DNA of 33,053 nt from Moraxella equi (lineage in GTDB: Bacteria; Pseudomonadota; Gammaproteobacteria; Pseudomonadales; Moraxellaceae), in NCBI RefSeq assembly GCF_002027555.1, contig NZ_MXAP01000056.1:1-33053 (forward strand), written 5' to 3'. Positions within the stretch are counted from its first letter, which is position 1. Each line of letters opens with the position of its first letter. The translations under genes and the position numbers were made by a program. The notes below the pieces were generated by a model, which worked only from the letters and a program-made list of their open reading frames with translations, did no database searches and was not told the origin of the DNA. Of this stretch, positions 16,459 to 23,489 are shown one piece after another.

Positions 16459-17112
16459 ATGGGAATTGATTTTAGTGCCAGCCGTCTGTCCTACGAAAAA
16501 GACGAACTCATTGAAAAAAACATTGGCGACACCCCTTATCCTTTATTACAAAAATGGATAGATGATGCCATATCCGAGCAAATTGGCGAAGCCTACGCAT
16601 TTAGCCTTGCCACCTGTGGGGCGGATAGGCGTCCGTCCGTCCGTACCTTGCTCATGCGTGAGATTATCCCTAATGATGACGACATTCAGATGGTTTTTTA
16701 TACCAATTATGAGAGCGACAAGGGGCAGGATTTGGCGGACAATCCTTTTGCCGAAGCCTTGTTTTTTTGGCATACGCTAGAACGCCAAGTGCGAGCGTCT
16801 GGGCGTGTGGTCAAATTATCTGATGATAAATCAGAGACTTACTATCACTCCCGCCCAAAAGACAGCCAGCTGGCGGCGTGGGTCAGTCGCCCCCAAAGTG
16901 GCGTGGTAGAGAGCCGTGAAGTCATGGAGAGCGATTTTGCCAAATTATCCGAGCAGTTTGGCGAGCGTATCACCAAGCCTGAGTTTTGGGGCGGATATTG
17001 CCTATTGGTGGATAAAATAGAATTCTGGCAAGGGCGAGCCAACCGTATGCACGACCGCATTGTCTATCGAAAAGGCGAAAACGGTTGGGAGCGAGAGCGG
17101 ATATTGCCATGA
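16459..17112 (+). CDS. pdxH: pyridoxamine 5'-phosphate oxidase
   Basis: A 217-residue FMN enzyme that oxidises pyridoxamine or pyridoxine 5'-phosphate to the cofactor pyridoxal 5'-phosphate. Family segments: FSLATCGADRRPSVRTLLMRE (FMN phosphate contacts) near 48-68, FYTNYESDKGQDLADNPFAEALFFW near 80-104, ERQVRASGRV, YYHSRPKDSQLAAWVSRPQSG near 129-149, and the C-terminal FWQGRANRMHDRIVYRK near 190-206. AAAGG lies 8 bases before the ATG. Its last codons overlap the start of the metallophosphoesterase gene in an ATGA arrangement, so the two are translationally coupled. Confidence 0.97.
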   Translation: MGIDFSASRLSYEKDELIEKNIGDTPYPLLQKWIDDAISEQIGEAYAFSLATCGADRRPSVRTLLMREIIPNDDDIQMVFYTNYESDKGQDLADNPFAEALFFWHTLERQVRASGRVVKLSDDKSETYYHSRPKDSQLAAWVSRPQSGVVESREVMESDFAKLSEQFGERITKPEFWGGYCLLVDKIEFWQGRANRMHDRIVYRKGENGWERERILP

Positions 17113-17951
17113 TATTTTTTAACAAATATAAAAAAGCGATGATAAGAATACTCATCGCTTTATTGATGATAGTTGCCATTATTATTTATAGCAATTTATT
17201 AAAAGTGGTGGATTATAAATTTGATAATATCGGCTATCAAAGTGATAAGGCATTAAATATCGCCCTAATTACCGATTTGCACGCTTGTTATTATGGCGAT
17301 AATCAAAAATGGCTGATAGATAGTTTAAAACAAAAACAGCCTGACGTGATATTATTGGGCGGGGATATTTATGATGATAAAATGCCTTTTGATAATGCCG
17401 ATGAATTATTAAGCCAATTACCCAATATTGCCCCAACTTATTATGTGGACGGTAATCATGAAAATTGGCTAAGTCAGGCGGATTATAATAAAGTTATGGG
17501 TAAAATTCACACTCATGGCGTATCAATCATTCATGGCAAAAGTATATCCGTGCCAAATACCAATGTCGTCATTCATGGCATATCTGACCCAGACGGCGGA
17601 GCGTTTGATAAGGATTTAAAAACGGTAACGGATAATTTAAATAATGATACTAAAAATCACGTCCATATTTTATTAACCCACCGCCCCGAGCATATTGATA
17701 TGTATCTTAATTATCCTTTTGATATCATCATGGCAGGTCATGCTCATGGCGGACAATGGCGAGTGCCGTTCGTTATCAATGGCGTGTACGCTCCCAATCA
17801 AGGGCTATTCCCCAAATATGCAGGCGGACTTTATGAATTTGCCAATGACCATAACACCAAATTTATCGTGAGCCGTGGCTTGGCACGAGAAAGCACGAGA
17901 GTGCCACGCCTGTTTAACCGTCCTGAATTAGTGTTTGTGAGTTTGGAGTGA
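17109..17951 (+). CDS. membrane-anchored metallophosphoesterase (YkuE/YaeI-like)
   Basis: A 280-residue calcineurin-like phosphoesterase with one N-terminal membrane anchor (about residues 11-29, IRILIALLMIVAIIIYSNL). The five metal-binding blocks are all present: DLHACYYGD, GGDIYDD, GNHENW, THRPEH and GHAHGGQW. Relatives such as B. subtilis YkuE and E. coli YaeI are associated with the membrane and act on phosphate esters, including lipid substrates in some cases; the substrate here is unknown. The start at 17109 overlaps the pdxH stop in ATGA and is preferred over an in-frame upstream start inside pdxH. The gene is AT-rich in codon choice compared with pdxH. It ends 2 bases from the convergent stop of the next gene. 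Confidence 0.93.
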   Translation: MIFFNKYKKAMIRILIALLMIVAIIIYSNLLKVVDYKFDNIGYQSDKALNIALITDLHACYYGDNQKWLIDSLKQKQPDVILLGGDIYDDKMPFDNADELLSQLPNIAPTYYVDGNHENWLSQADYNKVMGKIHTHGVSIIHGKSISVPNTNVVIHGISDPDGGAFDKDLKTVTDNLNNDTKNHVHILLTHRPEHIDMYLNYPFDIIMAGHAHGGQWRVPFVINGVYAPNQGLFPKYAGGLYEFANDHNTKFIVSRGLARESTRVPRLFNRPELVFVSLE

Positions 17952-17953
17952 AG

Positions 17954-18886
17954 CTACCCCACACAACGTTTTGGCGTTTGTTTTTTATTTAGCGATGTCT
18001 GACACCGCCACGAATTATCATCTATTTGATGATAAATTGCCAAATGCCGACCGTTTAAATACCGCACCGGATAACTCGCCCCTGACACCGTCGCCACCAC
18101 CGCACAATCGGTCTTGGCATAGGGCAGGCTTGCCACCACTTCCACGCTCACCCTTTGGTTGTCGGTAGTAACAGGCAGACCCACAGGGCAGGTGCCAGTT
18201 TGCTCATAGATGAGCTCCACTCGCTTGGCAATGGCATTGGTACTGCGATAACTCTCAAAAATCACCGCCTGCTCTTTTTGCATGGCGATAATCGGCACAA
18301 ATTGCAATACAATAATCGCAAGCAACGTCCCAAACATGGCAAACGCCACGCTAAGCCCCACCACACTGACCCCGCCATGCTCTGCCAGATGTGCCTTTTG
18401 AGCGTCCTTGTCAGTAGGGTATAGCTCCACGGCATCGGCAATCTCACGCCGTGCCATGCGATAATAATACGCGTCCGCCCAGCGTGCCACCATGCCCGAC
18501 CAAAACAGCCACACCGCCCCAGCTATCATGAGCCGTGTGTACATCTGATAATCATCAGGCAGTTTACCCACAAATAAAAATTCACACACCGCCAAAATGA
18601 TGACGATGTTTAGCTTAATAAACGACCACCCTGCCACACAATACACCAAACAGTCTAGATAACGCTTGCGGTATAACAACCAGCCAAACGTGGTGAAAAA
18701 CGCCGACCAATTCCAGCGAGCATGCAGTTTGCCTGCCTTATCAAATTGACCAAATCTTTTTAAATAATAGCTTTGCGAGCGTGTGCCAATAAACCACTTG
18801 TCAAGCTGAATCCGCTCTTTGTCGGATAAGTGAGGCAAATAAAATGGGGGCGGAGTCGTGTCTTCTAAAAATGGCAAACGAAACAT
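17954..18886 (-). CDS. DUF2628-like membrane protein with pilin-like C-terminal domain
   Basis: A 310-residue protein. Residues about 57-145 look like DUF2628: WNWSAFFTTFGWLLYRKRY followed by hydrophobic segments at about 77-108 and 117-134, and an AYYYRMARREI exit. A further hydrophobic segment at about 173-200 is followed by a soluble part that resembles the globular end of a type IV pilin: a long helix (AVIFESYRSTNAIAKRVELIYEQTGTCP), strands (SVEVVASLP, CAVVATV) and a terminal WRCQTSLNKKQTPKRC, with Cys at 233, 261, 295 and 308 able to form two disulphides. No prepilin peptidase site is seen. Function unknown. It is convergent with the metallophosphoesterase and divergent from trmB, with a 69-base shared upstream region. 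Confidence 0.82.
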   Translation of the reverse strand: MFRLPFLEDTTPPPFYLPHLSDKERIQLDKWFIGTRSQSYYLKRFGQFDKAGKLHARWNWSAFFTTFGWLLYRKRYLDCLVYCVAGWSFIKLNIVIILAVCEFLFVGKLPDDYQMYTRLMIAGAVWLFWSGMVARWADAYYYRMARREIADAVELYPTDKDAQKAHLAEHGGVSVVGLSVAFAMFGTLLAIIVLQFVPIIAMQKEQAVIFESYRSTNAIAKRVELIYEQTGTCPVGLPVTTDNQRVSVEVVASLPYAKTDCAVVATVSGASYPVRYLNGRHLAIYHQIDDNSWRCQTSLNKKQTPKRCVG

Positions 18887-18891
18887 AAATT

Positions 18892-18920
18892 TTGTACTTA
18901 ACCGATGAATGCTTTATAAT
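18892..18920 (+). promoter_or_regulatory. promoter for trmB
   Basis: TTGTAC (18892-18897), a 17-base spacer, and TATAAT (18915-18920) give a near-consensus sigma-70 promoter 35 bases before the trmB ATG at 18956. The -35 box begins six bases from the start of the divergent gene at 18886, so the divergent promoters must overlap. Confidence 0.6.
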
Positions 18921-18955
18921 AGGCACTATTTTACGCCTTTTTTAGATAATATACC

Positions 18956-19834
18956 ATGACTAATCCAAACCAACCCACCCCAAAAGTCCCCCTTGCCCCT
19001 GTTGGGGGCGACCGCCAAAGCCCTGACATCTCTCGGGATACCATCAGCCAAGAAATCCAAAACCTAGCTCGCACGCCCACCGAATACAGCCACGCCATCG
19101 CCACCTTTATGAGACGGCGAACGCACCTGAGCCAGTATGCTGAGACCGCCCTGACCGACCCTGCCTTTGCTCCGTACATCATCAATCATGGTAAGGATTT
19201 GGGCAGATTGGGCGATGTATCTAACATCACCGATTTGCGGGTGTTTTTTAAGGATACACCAAATGGCGAGAACGCCCCTTTGACCTTAGAAATCGGCTTT
19301 GGCATGGGCGACAGCTTGGTAGAAATGGCACAAGCCGAGCTGGCTCGTAACTTTGTCGGCATAGAAGTCCACGAACCAGGCATTGGGCGTACTGCTTATC
19401 TATCTCATGAATTGGGACTGACTAATTTAAAGGTGCTAAATGGCGATGCGATTGCCTTATTAAACAATTTACCTAGTGAGCATTTGGATACGGTACAGCT
19501 TTATTTTCCCGACCCGTGGCAAAAAAAGCGACATTACAAACGCCGTTTTGTAACGACCGACCGCATGACCTTAGTGGCGGACAAACTAAAAACGGGCGGG
19601 ATTTTTCACAGTGCGACCGATTGGGAGCATTATGCCTTGTGGATGCTTGAAGTGCTAGATAACATGAGCGAGTTTGAAAACATGGCAGGCAAAGGCAACT
19701 TTTCGCCACGTCCTGATTCTCGCCCTGCCACCAAGTTTGAAAAACGTGGGACGGATTATGGGCGTGCGTCTTGGGATTTGCTATATCAAAAGGTGCAACC
19801 TAAGGCAATACCGCACTGGGCATACGCTTCATGA
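18956..19834 (+). CDS. trmB: tRNA (guanine(46)-N(7))-methyltransferase
   Basis: A 292-residue S-adenosylmethionine-dependent enzyme that makes m7G46 in the variable loop of many tRNAs. Motifs: LEIGFGMGDSLVEMA near 103-117 (cofactor loop), GIEVHEPGIGRTAYL near 126-140, the signature LYFPDPWQKKRHYKRRFV near 182-199, ATDWEHYALWMLEVL near 222-236, and TKFEKRG near 260-266. About 60 residues precede the core; this basic, Pro-rich extension is variable in the family. No good ribosome site is present before the ATG. The last 35 bases overlap the 3' end of mtgA on the other strand. Confidence 0.96.
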   Translation: MTNPNQPTPKVPLAPVGGDRQSPDISRDTISQEIQNLARTPTEYSHAIATFMRRRTHLSQYAETALTDPAFAPYIINHGKDLGRLGDVSNITDLRVFFKDTPNGENAPLTLEIGFGMGDSLVEMAQAELARNFVGIEVHEPGIGRTAYLSHELGLTNLKVLNGDAIALLNNLPSEHLDTVQLYFPDPWQKKRHYKRRFVTTDRMTLVADKLKTGGIFHSATDWEHYALWMLEVLDNMSEFENMAGKGNFSPRPDSRPATKFEKRGTDYGRASWDLLYQKVQPKAIPHWAYAS

Positions 19835-20549
19835 TAATCCGCTTTTTGTTTTGTAGGCGGCGGTTATTGAGATTTTTTTGGTAATATTTGGGATTGGGGA
19901 GCATGCTGATGAGCAATGCCGACTGCTCACGGCTTAGGTTTTTGGCAGATTTGCCATAATAATGCCGTGCCGCCGCCTCAATGCCATAAATGCCCTCGCC
20001 AAATTCCGCCACGTTCAGATACACCTCTAAAATCCGCTGTTTGTCCCACATCTGCTCCATCATCACCGTGATAATCGCCTCTTCGCCCTTACGGATATAG
20101 GAGCGGTGCGATGTCAAAAACAGATTTTTGGCAAGCTGTTGGCTGATGGTCGAGCCACCCACTGACACCGCCTCGCCTGCTTCGTTTGCTTTAATGGCAC
20201 GCTCAATACCTTCCATGTCAAAACCATTATGCGTGGCAAATTTGGCATCTTCGCTCGCCACCGCCGCCTGTTTGACCGCTTTGGCGATATCATCATAATC
20301 CACCCATACCTGTGTCACCTCGCCCCCCGATAGGCGATGAGTGACCATAAACATGGAGTTACCGACAGGGGCGACTTTCCACACGCCCAGCATGGCGGCG
20401 ATGAGCAGGTGAAAGCTGATGACCAACACCAACAGCGTAGCTATCGCCCATCGCCACAGCCATGCCACCAGTCCCCGTCTTTTGGGTTTGGAGGGTGTTT
20501 GTGAGTCGGGACTGGGCCAAGACGGCGTATTTGTGGTTTTTTTAAACAT
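19800..20549 (-). CDS. mtgA: monofunctional peptidoglycan glycosyltransferase
   Basis: A 249-residue GT51 enzyme that polymerises lipid II into glycan strands without transpeptidation. One membrane anchor at about residues 31-54 follows a Pro- and Lys-rich cytoplasmic tail. GT51 motifs: SEDAKFATHNGFD near 97-109 containing the catalytic Glu, GGSTISQQLAKNLFL near 130-144, EEAIITVMMEQMWDKQRILEVYLN near 154-177, and GIEAAARHYYGKSA near 186-199. Length is normal. No clear ribosome site precedes the ATG at 20549. Its stop lies within the trmB coding end, giving a 35-base tail-to-tail overlap. Confidence 0.95.
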   Translation of the reverse strand: MFKKTTNTPSWPSPDSQTPSKPKRRGLVAWLWRWAIATLLVLVISFHLLIAAMLGVWKVAPVGNSMFMVTHRLSGGEVTQVWVDYDDIAKAVKQAAVASEDAKFATHNGFDMEGIERAIKANEAGEAVSVGGSTISQQLAKNLFLTSHRSYIRKGEEAIITVMMEQMWDKQRILEVYLNVAEFGEGIYGIEAAARHYYGKSAKNLSREQSALLISMLPNPKYYQKNLNNRRLQNKKRIIMKRMPSAVLP

Positions 20550-20588
20550 AAAATAAAATAAACTAATAAGATAAACTTGGGGTGTATT

Positions 20589-20597
20589 TGCTATAAT
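20589..20597 (+). promoter_or_regulatory. extended -10 promoter for the glutaredoxin-like gene
   Basis: TGCTATAAT is an extended -10 element (TGn plus perfect TATAAT) 46 bases before the ATG at 20644. A matching -35 box is not evident, as is common for extended -10 promoters. Confidence 0.45.
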
Positions 20598-20643
20598 AAA
20601 CGCCCTATTTTACACGATTTTTTGACACAGGGCATTATTTTTT

Positions 20644-21054
20644 ATGAATAATATTAATTTTATCAAATACTTACAAAAATTAACAAACGACCGCTTCGCC
20701 CTAACTTGCCTGGCTCATGACGAATACCGCACGTTCCATGCTCTACTATTGGCGACATTTACAGGCTTAGACAGCCAGCAAATCATCCACACATCCAACC
20801 CTACCACAGATTGGTATCTTTTAGGCACGGATGGCTGTCATCTGTGCCACACCAGCCACGCCCTACTGACCCAAGCCCGAGCTATACATCCACGCATGCC
20901 TGCCGTTCATGTGCTTGACCTTGCCGACAGCGAAGAGCTGATCGACCATCTGGGCACGCTCGTTCCCATTCTTATCACCCCCACCTGCCTACTATGCTAT
21001 CCGTTTGGGATTATGGATGTTGTTCATCTTTTACCAAATAATCATCACGGATAA
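20644..21054 (+). CDS. glutaredoxin-like thioredoxin-fold protein
   Basis: A 136-residue protein. Residues about 57-130 look like a short thioredoxin fold: WYLLGTDGCHLCHTSHALLTQA at 57-78 contains a CHLC redox pair after the first strand, and VPILITP at 107-113 has the cis-proline context that follows the active site in this fold. The N-terminal 55 residues are not part of a standard glutaredoxin and include LLLATFTGLDSQQIIHTSN. Two further Cys occur near the end (TCLLCYP), forming a second CxxC. A cytoplasmic thiol-disulphide role is likely from the family; the exact substrate cannot be told. It is transcribed divergently from mtgA and followed by a 570-base gap with the MITE-like element. 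Confidence 0.78.
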   Translation: MNNINFIKYLQKLTNDRFALTCLAHDEYRTFHALLLATFTGLDSQQIIHTSNPTTDWYLLGTDGCHLCHTSHALLTQARAIHPRMPAVHVLDLADSEELIDHLGTLVPILITPTCLLCYPFGIMDVVHLLPNNHHG

Positions 21055-21158
21055 GCACGCCAAAATCATACATCACACCGATTTTTATAAAATATTTTTA
21101 TCAATTTTAAAATTTATCGAAAAAAACAATAAAAATGTGATGATTTGTTAAAATCTGT

Positions 21159-21380
21159 TAGGGCGTACCTATCTTTGGTATTTGCAATGAAAAATGCTTG
21201 TTTAAAAAAGCAGGGGAATCGCCCGTTTTTCAAGGAAAAAACGTAGGCTGTGAGTTTTCTATCAGACAAGTTTTTGACTTCGAGCCACAAAATTTAGCCA
21301 TTTTTCATGCAAAAATTGGTTGAAATTGTCAAATTCTCATCTTATTTTATAAAAATGTTATCAAGGGTAGGTACGCCCTA
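21159..21380. mobile_element. MITE-like inverted-repeat element
   Basis: The ends TAGGGCGTACCTA and TAGGTACGCCCTA are perfect 13-bp inverted repeats; extended inward, 19 of 22 positions match. A second, internal inverted pair (about 21181-21196 and 21299-21313) and a small hairpin (21224-21243) lie inside. No transposase frame is present. The element is bounded by TA at both ends, as expected if a TA-targeting transposase (for example IS630/Tc1-type) moved it; that assignment is inference. Confidence 0.72.
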
Positions 21381-21500
21381 TTTATTTTTAATAAATTTTT
21401 GAGTAAAATACCACTTTGGCTCATTATTTAGCTAATGAGATTTATTGCTAATAACCATTTTTATATTGTGGTATTTGCTAAATTTTACCAAAAATAGGGC

Positions 21501-21525
21501 TTTGTGATGTACCAATCATCACAAA
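21501..21525. promoter_or_regulatory. palindrome upstream of lldP, candidate operator
   Basis: TTTGTGAT (21501-21508) and ATCACAAA (21518-21525) are perfect inverted 8-mers separated by 9 bases, 99 bases before the lldP start. The spacing is wrong for a CRP site. It could bind a lactate-responsive or other regulator, or be a hairpin in the leader. Confidence 0.4.
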
Positions 21526-21624
21526 CGATTGTTATCTTGTATGACCCAACAATTTTAATGGATTTTTAAAATTGAAATCATAACACAAATGGGCATACAG
21601 TCTTTGTTGGACAAAGGAGTGTAT

Positions 21625-23385
21625 ATGCTGACCTTTTTGGCATTATTACCAATTTTAATTGTTTTTACCTTATTGGTCGTCATGCGACTACCCGCCAAAA
21701 TTGCCATGCCTGTGGCGTATTTTGCAACCGCTTTGCTGTCATTATTTGTATGGCAAACCGCTGGCAATCAAGTTGCCGCTGCGACCATTCATGGCGTATT
21801 AACCGCCGCCAACGTCCTATTCATCGTCTTTGCTGCGGTGCTACTGCTTAATACCCTAAAAGAGAGCGGAGCCATTGTCGCCATCCGCCAAGGCTTTATG
21901 GGTATCTCGCCTGACCGCCGTGTACAGATGATTATTGTAGCATGGCTGTTTGGCTCACTCATTGAAGGCTCCACAGGTTGGGGTACGCCATCAGCAGTGG
22001 GAGCTCCCCTACTGCTGGCACTCGGCTTTCCGGCAATGGCGTGTGTCATGGCAATTCTCATCATTCAGTCCGCTCCTGTCTCCTATGGAGCAGTAGGTAC
22101 GCCCATTCTTATCGGCGTGAACTCGGGGCTTGAAAATAAAGAAGATGTAACCGCTGCCATTAGTCAGCAGGGCATTGCCTTTAATGATTATATCGTGCAA
22201 ATCGGGGCAAACGTTGCCTTTGTGCATTCAGTGGTGGGTTTTTTGATTCCGCTGATTTTGTGCTGTTTCTTGACCAAATTCTTTGGGGTGAAACGCTCGT
22301 TTCGCCAAGGTTTTGAAGCCGCTCCTTTTGCCATTTTTGCCGGTCTGTGCTTTGTCATCCCTTACTATTTGACCGCCAAATTTGTCGGACCGGAACTGCC
22401 TTCTTTGGTCGGAGCCGTGGTCGGTCTTGCTATTGTCGTGCCAGCTGCCAAAATGGGCTTTTTGACCCCCAAAAACACCTTTGACTTTGAAAGCCGTCAT
22501 AAATGGGAAGAAGAATGGAGGGGCACCTTAGCCACCACCAACATTGATGTGAATGAAAAAGCCAAATTCTCTGTCTTTAAGGCATTCTCGCCTTATCTGC
22601 TGGTCATCGGCATTCTAATCGCCACTCGTACCATCAAGCCATTAAAAGATTGGCTAAGCAGTAATGCGGTCATCACATTTAGCAATATCCTAGACACCAG
22701 TATCACCAACAAAACACAGCTACTGTACTCGCCTGCGACCGTGCTGCTGCTTGTCTCCATCATCTGTATCTTTTTGTTTGGCATGAAAGGCGACACCGTC
22801 AAAAAAAGTTGGTCAGCCTCTGGCAAGACCATGATAGCTGCCGCCCCTGCCCTGCTGTTCTCCATCCCTATGGTGCAAGTATTTATCAACTCTGGCACGC
22901 CTGCCGATGTTGCCGAGCCGATTCTTGCCATGCCAAAAGTACTGGCAGCAGGAGCGGCGGACGTGTTTGCAGGAGCATGGCCTCTCTTTGCACCATGGAT
23001 TGGAGCATTGGGAGCATTCATTGCGGGGTCAAACACCGTCTCTAACATGATGTTTAGCCATTTTCAGTGGAGCACTGCCACTCAGATTGGCCTAGGTGCT
23101 AATGACGCCGCCAAAGTCGTCGCCCTGCAAGCCGTGGGCGGTGCCGCTGGTAACATGATTAGCGTGCATAACGTCGTCGCTGCCTGTGCGGTAGTTGGTC
23201 TGGTGAACCGTGAAGGCTTGGTTATTCGTAAGACACTCATCGCCATGAGTTATTATGTAATACAAGCAGGTCTGGTGGGCATGGCGTTCATCTTTAACCC
23301 TATATGGTGGATTGCAGCAGCATTGTGGGCGATTGCCTTCTTTGCCATCATGACTGTTATCAGCAAAAAGAGTGAGCGAACTTAG
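21625..23385 (+). CDS. lldP: L-lactate permease
   Basis: A 586-residue inner-membrane transporter of the lactate permease family, with about a dozen hydrophobic segments. Family motifs: SLIEGSTGWGTPSAVGAPLLLALGF, QSAPVSYGAVGTPIL, FIGPELP-like FVGPELPSLVGA, AGSNTVSNMMFSHFQ and GGAAGNMISVHNVVAACAVVGL. These correspond in order to the conserved blocks of E. coli LldP (551 residues). I chose the start at 21625 because GGAG lies 5 bases ahead of it; an in-frame ATG at 21589 lacks a ribosome site and would add 12 hydrophilic residues. lldD follows 104 bases downstream. Together they take up and oxidise L-lactate. Confidence 0.94.
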   Translation: MLTFLALLPILIVFTLLVVMRLPAKIAMPVAYFATALLSLFVWQTAGNQVAAATIHGVLTAANVLFIVFAAVLLLNTLKESGAIVAIRQGFMGISPDRRVQMIIVAWLFGSLIEGSTGWGTPSAVGAPLLLALGFPAMACVMAILIIQSAPVSYGAVGTPILIGVNSGLENKEDVTAAISQQGIAFNDYIVQIGANVAFVHSVVGFLIPLILCCFLTKFFGVKRSFRQGFEAAPFAIFAGLCFVIPYYLTAKFVGPELPSLVGAVVGLAIVVPAAKMGFLTPKNTFDFESRHKWEEEWRGTLATTNIDVNEKAKFSVFKAFSPYLLVIGILIATRTIKPLKDWLSSNAVITFSNILDTSITNKTQLLYSPATVLLLVSIICIFLFGMKGDTVKKSWSASGKTMIAAAPALLFSIPMVQVFINSGTPADVAEPILAMPKVLAAGAADVFAGAWPLFAPWIGALGAFIAGSNTVSNMMFSHFQWSTATQIGLGANDAAKVVALQAVGGAAGNMISVHNVVAACAVVGLVNREGLVIRKTLIAMSYYVIQAGLVGMAFIFNPIWWIAAALWAIAFFAIMTVISKKSERT

Positions 23386-23400
23386 GGTATGATTTTAACG

Positions 23401-23424
23401 AAAGGGTTTTTATAATCCCTTTTG
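23401..23424 (+). terminator. weak hairpin after lldP
   Basis: AAAGGG (23401-23406) and CCCTTT (23417-23422) with a 10-base AT loop followed by T. It may reduce read-through from lldP into lldD, which has its own promoter-like sequence just beyond. Confidence 0.45.
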
Positions 23425-23450
23425 TTATTTTTGATAAATTATTGTAAAAT
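23422..23450 (+). promoter_or_regulatory. candidate promoter for lldD
   Basis: TTGTTA (23422-23427), 17-base spacer, TAAAAT (23445-23450), 39 bases before the lldD ATG. The -35 box abuts the terminator-like hairpin after lldP. Confidence 0.5.
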
Positions 23451-23489
23451 ACACCCCATTTTCAAAACTTTAAAAACTAAGGCTGTTTT

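Larger units (their letters stand above)
21055..21624. other. long gene-free region upstream of lldP
   Basis: About 570 bases without a supported gene. It contains the inverted-repeat element at 21159-21380, an 8-bp palindrome at 21501-21525, and the presumed lldP promoter and leader. The remainder is AT-rich with no other signal that I can name. Confidence 0.6.

Noticed and set aside
21501..21525. CRP binding site upstream of lldP
   Set aside because: TGTGA and TCACA are separated by 11 bases instead of 6.
22009..23048. Antisense frames opposite lldP
   Set aside because: Mirror frames of a membrane-protein gene; no independent start signals.
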